Shown: one piece after another, positions 51,109 through 57,212 of the stretch | How positions within the stretch are numbered: the first letter of the stretch is position 1 | Layout of the letters: every line of letters starts with the position of its first letter | Origin: Agrococcus jenensis | Lineage (GTDB): Bacteria; Actinomycetota; Actinomycetes; Actinomycetales; Microbacteriaceae | Direction of reading: 5' to 3' | DNA length: 64,000 nt | NCBI RefSeq assembly: GCF_003752465.1 | Contig: NZ_RKHJ01000001.1 | Coordinates: 2,542,001-2,606,000 of the forward strand | Notes under the pieces: generated by a model | What the model saw: only the letters and a program-made list of their open reading frames with translations | Databases searched by the model: none | What the model was told of the DNA's origin: nothing | Made by a program: the position numbers and the translations under genes

Positions 51109-52470
51109 CTAGGGCGCCGGCCAGGCGTCACGCAGGGTCCAACCGGCCTCGGTGCTCATCACGAGCACCGAGGCCGGTGCTCGTTCCGAGACCACCCGCA
51201 GCAGCCACGCGTCGCCCAGGCGCTGCACGAGCTCGAGCCGCGCGTCGTCCGGCATGCGCCAGGGCGACGCGGCCGTGAGCTGCGGGCTGTCGGGCTCGTG
51301 GAGGCCGACGAGGCATGCGGCGTCGCCGGCGGCGAGGCAGGCCTCGCGCTCGGCGAGCAGCAGCGCCGCGCCCGCGACCGGATCGTCTGTCATCGCCTCT
51401 GGCTGCGGCTGCGGCGAGCCGGTCGGCGAAGCGGTCGGCGAGGCCGTCGGCGGGGCCTGGGCGTCGCTGCGCCCTGTCGCTCGGCTCCCCTCGTCCGCCG
51501 CGCCCGGCGCGGGCAGCAGCAGTGCGAGCGCGACCGCCGCGACGCCGCCGACCGCGACGGCCCAGAACCGCGGGCGCACGGCAGCGAGGCTCCGCGCGGC
51601 GGCACCGCTACCGGGCCGCGGCATGCGCGCCGCGACCCGCTCGAGCAGCACCGCCGCGCGCGCCCACACCGCTTCGAGCCCCTCCGCACGGATGCGTCTG
51701 CGCACCTGCGTCGTGGCGACCGCTGGGCCGACGCCCGGCTCGAGAACGAGGGGCAGCGCCGGCCAGGCCTCGAGCAGCGCGCTGGCTGCGGCCGCGAGGT
51801 CGCGGGCGTCGATCGCTCGCAGGGCGGCATCGGGCAGCGCCTCGCCGCGCGCCGCCAGCACCGCCTCGGCGAGCGAGCGCCACGCATCGGCATCCGCTGC
51901 GACCCCGGCGCTGCCCTCCCGCCAGGCGATCGACGGCCTCGTCGCCTCGACGCGCGCGCCCTCGCCGGTGAGGAGCGGCGCGCCGTCGGCGTCGAGCCGC
52001 ACGTGCTGCGCACTGACGGCGCCCGCCGTCGCCCCGACCGCGTGCAGCGCGCCCAGGGCCGCCGCGATCGGCGCGAGCGCGGTCACCGCCTCGCCCGGGT
52101 CGGGTGCACCTCTATCGCGCAGCCAGTCGGCCAGGTCGTGCGGCAGCAGCGGCCGCACGACGACCACCCCCGCGTCCGTGGCGACGTCGAGGATCGGCAC
52201 GAGGTGCGGATGATCGGCGAGGAGCAGCGCCTCGACCTCGCGGGCGAGGAGCGCCTCCTCCCCCGGCATGCTGCGGTGCAGCTCGACGCCCGAGCCCGAC
52301 GCGTCGGCCGCCACCCACACCTCGCGCTCGCCGGTGCGTCGCAGCAGGCGCACGAGCGGATGGCCGGCGATCGTCGGCCCGTCCTCCCTGTCGGCTCCCC
52401 CGTCCGCTGCGGCCGCGTCGTCCGCCGAGGCCGCCTCGTCCGCCGCAGCCGTCTCGTCCACCTGGTCCAC
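51109..52470 (-). CDS. Degenerate protein-kinase-like membrane protein
   Basis: A 453-residue protein. An acidic Ala/Asp-rich head precedes a kinase-like N-lobe (GHPLVRLLRRTGEREVWVAAD, then EEALLAREVEALLLADHPHLVPILDV, which matches the alpha-C and beta-4/5 of Ser/Thr kinases). HAVGATAGAVSAQHVRLDADG occupies the catalytic-loop place, but HRD and DFG are missing and no beta-3 lysine is evident, so it is likely a pseudokinase. A transmembrane helix (about 300-320, FWAVAVGGVAAVALALLLP), a Pro/Thr/Ser linker and a small extracytoplasmic domain follow. The topology parallels PknB- or MviN-associated receptor kinases. CAGGGT (52483-52478) is seven bases before GTG 52470. It lies between sucB and DUF4191, convergent with sucB by three bases. 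Confidence 0.75.
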   Translation of the reverse strand: MDQVDETAAADEAASADDAAAADGGADREDGPTIAGHPLVRLLRRTGEREVWVAADASGSGVELHRSMPGEEALLAREVEALLLADHPHLVPILDVATDAGVVVVRPLLPHDLADWLRDRGAPDPGEAVTALAPIAAALGALHAVGATAGAVSAQHVRLDADGAPLLTGEGARVEATRPSIAWREGSAGVAADADAWRSLAEAVLAARGEALPDAALRAIDARDLAAAASALLEAWPALPLVLEPGVGPAVATTQVRRRIRAEGLEAVWARAAVLLERVAARMPRPGSGAAARSLAAVRPRFWAVAVGGVAAVALALLLPAPGAADEGSRATGRSDAQAPPTASPTASPTGSPQPQPEAMTDDPVAGAALLLAEREACLAAGDAACLVGLHEPDSPQLTAASPWRMPDDARLELVQRLGDAWLLRVVSERAPASVLVMSTEAGWTLRDAWPAP

Positions 52471-52563
52471 GCCCCGGACCCTGCCAGGGCAGGCCGCATC
52501 CGCGTGGGGGTCCGGTCGCTGCCTGTGGAGAGCGAGGCACCCGCGCGCCGGTATCCTGTCGTC

Positions 52564-53253
52564 ATGGCACGCGACAGCGAGAAGGAGCCCGGCAGGCTCA
52601 AGACGATGTGGTCCATCTTCGAGATGACCCGCAGGAACGACCGGCTCGCGCTGCCGCTGCTGCTGGCGGCGTTCTTCGGCCCCATCGTGATCATCACGGT
52701 GCTCGCGATCGTCTTCCGCCAGGACACGCTCTTCCTGATCCTCTGGATCATCAGCGGCGTGCTCATCGGCCTGATGCTCATGATGATGACGCTCACGTGG
52801 CGTGCCGAGAAGATCGCGTTCGCGCAGATCGAGGGCCGCCCCGGCGCGGTCGGCGCCGTGCTGAAGAACGGCCTGCGCGGCAACTGGACGACGAGCGAGA
52901 TGCCCGTGGGCGTCAACCCGCGCACGCAGGACGCCGTCTACCGCGCTGTCGGCAAGCCCGGCGTCGTGCTCATCGCCGAGGGCCCGCGCGAGCGACTGTC
53001 GCGCCTGCTCGGCGAGGAGAAGCGCAAGGTCAAGCGCATCGTGCCGAACGTGCCGATCCACGTCATCGAGATCGGCCCCGACTCCGAGCTCGAGCTGCGC
53101 AAGCTCACGCGCGCCATGCGGCGCCTCAAGCGCACGCTCAGCCGGGCAGAGGTGATGGCCGTCGCGAACCGCCTCACCTCCCTCGGCCAGGCGAGCCTGC
53201 CCATCCCGAGGGGCATCGATCCCCGCCGTGTGCGGCCCGGTCGCCCCCGCTGA
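52564..53253 (+). CDS. DUF4191 membrane protein
   Basis: A 229-residue protein of the actinobacterial DUF4191 family, function unknown. Two adjacent transmembrane helices (LALPLLLAAFFGPIVIITVLA and LFLILWIISGVLIGLMLMMM, residues 28-75) are followed by a basic cytosolic domain with KIAFAQIEGRPGAVGAVLKNGLRGNW and VYRAVGKPGVVLIAEGP. TATCCT at 52552-52557 is six bases before ATG 52564 (leaderless). It normally lies next to lipA and glnA; here it directly precedes glnA and its stop codon almost touches the GlnR-type box. It diverges from the pseudokinase. Confidence 0.92.
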   Translation: MARDSEKEPGRLKTMWSIFEMTRRNDRLALPLLLAAFFGPIVIITVLAIVFRQDTLFLILWIISGVLIGLMLMMMTLTWRAEKIAFAQIEGRPGAVGAVLKNGLRGNWTTSEMPVGVNPRTQDAVYRAVGKPGVVLIAEGPRERLSRLLGEEKRKVKRIVPNVPIHVIEIGPDSELELRKLTRAMRRLKRTLSRAEVMAVANRLTSLGQASLPIPRGIDPRRVRPGRPR

Positions 53254-53254
53254 C

Positions 53255-53292
53255 GTAACACCGCCGAAACATCGGCGTCACGGGCGGGCAAC
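53255..53292 (+). promoter_or_regulatory. GlnR-type box (four half-sites) upstream of glnA
   Basis: GTAAC (53255-53259), six bases, GAAAC (53266-53270), six bases, GTCAC (53277-53281), six bases, GCAAC (53288-53292): the exact GTnAC-N6-GnAAC tandem recognised by actinobacterial GlnR. A TAGCGT -10-like hexamer at about 53303-53308 lies just downstream, and the mRNA leader to the glnA ATG is about 40 bases. Phosphorylation-independent GlnR binding under nitrogen limitation would activate glnA. Confidence 0.8.
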
Positions 53293-53351
53293 GGCTCCTG
53301 CGTAGCGTCGATGCCAAGGCATCCGCCCCACCCCCAAAGTCAAGGAGCACC

Positions 53352-54776
53352 ATGTTCAAGGATTCGTCCGAGGTCCTCGCCTACATCAAGGCAGAGGAGG
53401 TGCGCTTCCTCGACATCCGCTTCACGGACCTGCCGGGTGTGCAGCAGCACTTCAACATCCCCGCGTCCACGGTCGACGAGGAGTTCTTCACCGTCGGCCA
53501 GCTGTTCGACGGCTCGTCGATCCGCGGCTTCGCGAACATCCACGAGTCCGACATGCAGCTCATCCCGGATGTGACGACGGCCTACGTCGACCCCTTCCGC
53601 GAGCACAAGACGCTCGTCATGATCTTCGACATCTACAACCCGCGCACCGGTGAGATCTACCACCGCGACCCGCGGCAGGTCGCGCACAAGGCCGAGCAGT
53701 ACCTGGCCTCGACCGGGATCGCCGACACCGCGTTCTTCGCCCCCGAGGCGGAGTTCTACGTCTTCGACGACGTGCGCTACTCGGTCACGCAGAACCAGTC
53801 GTTCCACTCGGTCGACTCCGAGGAGGGCGCCTGGAACTCGGGTCGCGTCGAGGAGGGCGGCAACCTGGGCAACAAGACGCCCTACAAGGGCGGCTACTTC
53901 CCCGTCTCGCCGGTCGACAAGCAGGCCGACCTCCGCGACGACATCGTCCTGAAGCTCGAGGGCATCGGCCTGCAGGTCGAGCGCAGCCACCACGAGGTGG
54001 GCACCGGCGGCCAGGCCGAGATCAACTACCGCTTCAACACGATGGTCAAGGCGGCCGACGAGATCCTCGCCTTCAAGTACATCGTGAAGAACACGGCCGA
54101 GCAGTGGGGCAAGACGGCCACGTTCATGCCGAAGCCGCTCTTCGGCGACAACGGCTCGGGCATGCACACGCACCAGTCGCTGTGGCTCGACGGCAAGCCG
54201 CTCTTCTTCGACGAGAACGGCTACGGCAACCTCTCCGACCTCGCTCGCTGGTACATCGGCGGCCTGCTCGCGCACGCCCCCGCGGTGCTCGCGTTCACGA
54301 ACCCGTCGATCAACTCGTACCGCCGCCTCGTGAAGGGCTTCGAGGCGCCGGTCAACCTGGTCTACTCGGCCGGCAACCGCTCGGCGGCCGTCCGCATCCC
54401 GATCACGGGCTCGAACCCCAAGGCGAAGCGCATCGAGTTCCGCGCTCCCGACGGCGCCTCGAACCCGTACCTCGCCTTCGCTGCGCAGATGATGGCCGGC
54501 CTCGACGGCATCAAGAACCGCATCGAGCCGCACGAGCCCGTCGACAAGGACCTCTACGAGCTGCCTCCTGAGGAGGCCAAGGACATCCCCCAGGTGCCCG
54601 GCACGCTCGAGGAGGCGCTCGTCGCGCTGGAGCAGGACCACGAGTTCCTGCTCGAGGGCAACGTGTTCACGAAGGACCTCATCGACACCTGGGTCGCGAT
54701 GAAGCGCGAGTCCGAGATCCTGCCGATGGCGCTCCGTCCGCACCCGTTCGAGTTCGAGCTCTACTACGGGGTCTGA
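53352..54776 (+). CDS. glnA: Glutamine synthetase, type I (GSI-beta)
   Basis: A 474-residue dodecameric enzyme making glutamine from glutamate, ammonia and ATP. Signatures are [29 protein letters not shown], the ATP motif [25 protein letters not shown], and [26 protein letters not shown]. The adenylylation tyrosine is Tyr402 in [11 protein letters not shown], so this enzyme is the expected target of GlnE (57213-60119). CAAGGAG at 53340-53346 precedes the ATG by five bases. Control is by the upstream GlnR-type box and by adenylylation. It ends at the hairpin 54789-54823. Confidence 0.96.
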   Translation: MFKDSSEVLAYIKAEEVRFLDIRFTDLPGVQQHFNIPASTVDEEFFTVGQLFDGSSIRGFANIHESDMQLIPDVTTAYVDPFREHKTLVMIFDIYNPRTGEIYHRDPRQVAHKAEQYLASTGIADTAFFAPEAEFYVFDDVRYSVTQNQSFHSVDSEEGAWNSGRVEEGGNLGNKTPYKGGYFPVSPVDKQADLRDDIVLKLEGIGLQVERSHHEVGTGGQAEINYRFNTMVKAADEILAFKYIVKNTAEQWGKTATFMPKPLFGDNGSGMHTHQSLWLDGKPLFFDENGYGNLSDLARWYIGGLLAHAPAVLAFTNPSINSYRRLVKGFEAPVNLVYSAGNRSAAVRIPITGSNPKAKRIEFRAPDGASNPYLAFAAQMMAGLDGIKNRIEPHEPVDKDLYELPPEEAKDIPQVPGTLEEALVALEQDHEFLLEGNVFTKDLIDTWVAMKRESEILPMALRPHPFEFELYYGV

Positions 54777-54788
54777 CGCTTCTAGACT

Positions 54789-54823
54789 GCTGGGCCGGGT
54801 TCCTTGGGGGGACCCGGCCCAGC
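54789..54823 (+). terminator. Terminator of glnA
   Basis: Arms GCTGGGCCGGGT (54789-54800) and ACCCGGCCCAGC (54812-54823) pair perfectly, extended by a TCC/GGA inner pair after a one-base bulge, followed by TTCATGT. It lies 13 bases after the stop codon. Confidence 0.85.
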
Positions 54824-54839
54824 TTCATGTCGCGGTCCG

Positions 54840-54990
54840 CCCGGAGTCCGCAAGGATCTCCGCGTGCGCATCCAGCACACCCGCGGCGCGATGAGCCGCG
54901 ACGCGTAGCAGCGCCGCAGATCGTGGATGCGGAACCGCGCGCGCAACCCGTTGACCGTCTCGGGCGTGCACGGCGTCACCCTGCACGACG
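54840..54990 (-). pseudogene. Relic of a tyrosine recombinase (phage-type integrase)
   Basis: On the minus strand the frame between about 54975 and 54887 reads PCTPETVNGLRARFRIHDLR then RCYASRLIA. The fragment FRIHDLRxxxAS is the conserved box II of tyrosine recombinases (His-x-x-Arg). Downstream similarity continues only in another frame (LDAHAEILADSG), and no catalytic Tyr or N-terminal part is present. It is a truncated, frameshifted remnant next to the glnA terminator, implying a past insertion between glnA and the EamA gene. The assignment rests on the short HDLR-containing motif only. Confidence 0.55.
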
Positions 54991-55049
54991 GTCCACTTGT
55001 GTGCCGCTGGCCCCGTCGCGAGCGCTCACGCCGGACGACACTCAGAGAC

Positions 55050-56027
55050 ATGACGAGTCAGCCGGCACACATCGCGACGGCGTCCGGCACCCTCTGGGGG
55101 CTGTCCGGTGTCGTTGCGTTCTCGTTCACCGTCATCTTCACGCGTATCGCGGTGGACGAGCTCGATCCGCTCTTCGTCGGTGCTGCTCGCGCAGTCGTCG
55201 CGGCGGCGATCGCTGGCGCCGTGCTCGTCGCCACCCGTCAGCGCCTCCCGAGCGGAGCGCAGTGGGCACGGTTGGCGATCGTCGCCGGTGGCGTGGTCGT
55301 CGGGTTCCCGCTGCTCACCTCCTACGCGCTCACCACCGCGCCCGCGAGCCATGGCGCGATCGTCATCGCGCTGCTGCCTGCCGCGACCGCCATCGCGGCG
55401 GTCCTGCGCCTTCGCGAACGGCCGGGAGTCGTGTTCTGGATCGCCGCCGCCGTCGGCGCGGTCGCGGCTGCCGTCTTCGCCTCGCTCGGCAACGGGGGCT
55501 TCGGGACCATCCGACCGTCGGACGTGCTCCTGCTCGCAGCGGTGGCAGCCGCGGCGATCGGCTATGCCGAGGGCGGCGTGCTCTCGCGCGAGCTCGGTGC
55601 TTGGCAGACCATCTCCTGGGCGCTCGTCGTCGTGTCGCCGTTGACGATCTGCCTCACCGCCGCTTCCGCGACGATCGATCCTCCCCACGCGGGCGCATCC
55701 AGCTGGCTCGCGCTCGCGTACCTCGCGATCGTGAGCATGTTCCTGGGCTTCATCGCCTGGTACCGCGGGCTCGCGATCGGGCCCATGACGCAGGTGAGCC
55801 AGCTCCAGCTCGTGCAGCCCGTCCTGACGCTCGCTTGGGCCGCGGTCATCCTCGGCGAGCCACTGAGCCTGCCGACAGTCCTGGGCGGGGTGACCGTGAT
55901 CGCCTGCGCCGCCGTGGCAGTGCGCGCACGCCAGCGCCCGCTGCGCGCGCAGGTCGCGGGCGCTGGCCGGGATGGCAGGCCTCTGCGGCACACGCGGTCG
56001 GGACGGCCGGTCGCCGCCCGCGAGTGA
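55050..56027 (+). CDS. EamA/DMT-superfamily transporter
   Basis: A 325-residue membrane protein with ten predicted helices in two EamA repeats (about 10-145 and 160-290). LWGLSGVVAFSFTVIFTRIAV opens repeat 1, ALTTAPASHGAIVIALLPAATAIAAVLRLRERPG ends it, and LQLVQPVLTLAWAAVILGEPLS closes repeat 2. The family exports amino acids or other metabolites; the substrate is unknown. ATG 55050 is taken as the start directly before the first helix; no strong ribosome site is seen. It follows the integrase relic, so it may be an acquired gene. The C-terminal 35 residues are basic. Confidence 0.85.
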   Translation: MTSQPAHIATASGTLWGLSGVVAFSFTVIFTRIAVDELDPLFVGAARAVVAAAIAGAVLVATRQRLPSGAQWARLAIVAGGVVVGFPLLTSYALTTAPASHGAIVIALLPAATAIAAVLRLRERPGVVFWIAAAVGAVAAAVFASLGNGGFGTIRPSDVLLLAAVAAAAIGYAEGGVLSRELGAWQTISWALVVVSPLTICLTAASATIDPPHAGASSWLALAYLAIVSMFLGFIAWYRGLAIGPMTQVSQLQLVQPVLTLAWAAVILGEPLSLPTVLGGVTVIACAAVAVRARQRPLRAQVAGAGRDGRPLRHTRSGRPVAARE

Positions 56028-56219
56028 TCGCCGGCTCGCGTGCTCGTCGAGCGCGAGCACGCCGTCGTGCGCATGCTCGAGCGAGCCCCGCTCTCCGATG
56101 AGGCGTCGCACGCCGAGATCGGGGTCCGGCGCGATCGTGCCGCTGACGTCGTTCGCTCTTGAGGTGCTGTTCACCTGTGCGCGCCGCGTTCTGGAACGGC
56201 GTTGTGGCACGATGTGGCG

Positions 56220-56435
56220 GTGACGACGAACATCGACCGCGAAGAGGTCATCGTGCAGGTCAGCGGGAAGCTGGAGGCTTCGCACCCGGATTGGGACGCG
56301 GCGGAGATCGAGCGGGTGGCGCGCGAGGAGCTGGCGGCGATCGCGGACAGCCCCGTGCAGGACTTCCTGCTCGTGCTGACCGAGCGGGCGACGAGGAAGC
56401 GGCTGAAGACGCGCGTCGACGAGCGCCGAGCCTAG
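56220..56435 (+). CDS. Three-helix-bundle dimerisation domain protein, 71 residues
   Basis: A 71-residue helical protein: VTTNIDREEVIVQVSGKLEASHPDWDAAEIERVAREELAAIADSPVQDFL and a basic end. It matches a small actinobacterial family named for a three-helix-bundle dimerisation fold; function unknown. GTG 56220 is supported by CACGAT at 56209-56214, six bases upstream (leaderless). Its TAG stop (56433-56435) overlaps the stop of the opposing gene at 56432, both read from CTAG. It lies in an accessory-looking segment with other tiny genes. Confidence 0.7.
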   Translation: MTTNIDREEVIVQVSGKLEASHPDWDAAEIERVAREELAAIADSPVQDFLLVLTERATRKRLKTRVDERRA

Positions 56436-56623
56436 CCGCGGCGGCGCCTGAGGAGTCGCGCCTCGAGGATCGCTTCGATCTCAGCGAAGCGTGCGGCGTG
56501 AGGTCTGGCCCCGGGGTCTGTTCGGGGCGACGCAGGAAGACGTCCGAGCTCTGCAAGCAGCTCGCGGAGCCGCTCGTGGAGTCGATCCCCTGGGATGGTG
56601 CCGGGCCGCCCGTTGACGCTCAT
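56432..56623 (-). CDS. Small hypothetical protein, 63 residues
   Basis: A 63-residue protein, MSVNGRPGTIPGDRLHERLRELLAELGRLPASPR..., ending in a long basic helix (FAEIEAILEARLLRRRRG). Unrecognised. ATG 56623 is selected over an earlier ATG because TACGTT (56635-56630) stands six bases upstream. The sequence suggests a soluble, highly helical, basic protein. It converges with the three-helix-bundle gene and the two stop codons overlap. Confidence 0.55.
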   Translation of the reverse strand: MSVNGRPGTIPGDRLHERLRELLAELGRLPASPRTDPGARPHAARFAEIEAILEARLLRRRRG

Positions 56624-56807
56624 GCTGCGAACGTAGCGCGAGAAGAGCGTCTCGGAGCGGACAGCCACCGAACGGTGCGTGAACATCCGTGGTCGAGACC
56701 GCAGGGGGACTCGTCCCGGCCTCGCTTGTCACTGGAGCTGGACGCATGTGCGCTCGATCGGTCTGAGCGCCTCGCCGGTCGCGAGGGGGCCTCGGCGCCC
56801 CACTCAG

Positions 56808-56847
56808 CCCGGTCGAACTCGCGGCCCCGGTCGAACTCGCGGCCCCG
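56808..56847. repeat. 18-base tandem repeat, just over two copies
   Basis: The unit CCGGTCGAACTCGCGGCC is repeated twice in tandem and begins a third time (CCGGTCG) just before the stop of the zinc-ribbon gene. No gene covers it. Confidence 0.7.
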
Positions 56848-56862
56848 GTCGCCCGAGAGGGC

Positions 56863-57066
56863 TCAGACCGCGACGGCGTTGCCGCAGATGCCGCAGACCT
56901 CGTACTCGCGGCGGCCCCAGCGGGCGAGCGGGATGAAGAAGAGCGTTAACTGCTTCGATTCGCGCGTGCGGCCCCAGACCGTGGTGTTGTGGCAGCGCAT
57001 GCACGTGCGGGTCTCGCCGGGGCCGAGGTCCTGCTGCTTGGCGCCGAAGCCGAAGATGAAGAACAT
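56863..57066 (-). CDS. Zinc-ribbon protein, 67 residues
   Basis: A 67-residue protein, MFFIFGFGAKQQDLGPGETRTCMRCHN..., with CMRCHNTTVWGRTRESKQL and VCGICGNAVAV providing two CxxC knuckles about 32 residues apart. The hydrophobic N-terminus MFFIFGFG and LTLFFIPLARWGRREYEVC between the knuckles match a widespread family of small zinc-ribbon proteins of unknown function. It lies between the tandem repeat and the intergenic repeat at 57101. No clear -10 or ribosome site was found. Confidence 0.8.
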   Translation of the reverse strand: MFFIFGFGAKQQDLGPGETRTCMRCHNTTVWGRTRESKQLTLFFIPLARWGRREYEVCGICGNAVAV

Positions 57067-57100
57067 CGGGCCAGCGTAGGTGGGCTGGCTGGGAGGTAGG

Positions 57101-57202
57101 TCGCCTCGATGCGCGCCGTCGGTGCTGCTCCACGGTTGTCAGGCAGGGCGTCTCGATACGCGCCTTCGGTGCTACTCGACGGGCAGGTGGGAACTACTCG
57201 AC
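57101..57202. repeat. Duplicated TCTCGATACGCGCC...CTACTCGAC element
   Basis: Copy 1 (57101-57135) and copy 2 (57148-57182) share the pattern TCGATnCGCGCC..TCGGTGCT.CTC.ACGG, and another CTACTCGACGAGCAG follows at 57194. Each copy is partly palindromic (TCTCGATACGCG...GCTACTCGAC). The element lies just past the glnE stop codon and may act as its terminator. Such GATACG..CTACTCGA repeats recur between genes in Microbacteriaceae. Confidence 0.65.
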
Positions 57203-57212
57203 GAGCAGGGGG

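Noticed and set aside
56432..57066. Tiny genes 56220-57066 as a defence island
   Set aside because: No nuclease, methylase, NTPase or toxin motif is visible; only small helical and zinc-ribbon proteins.
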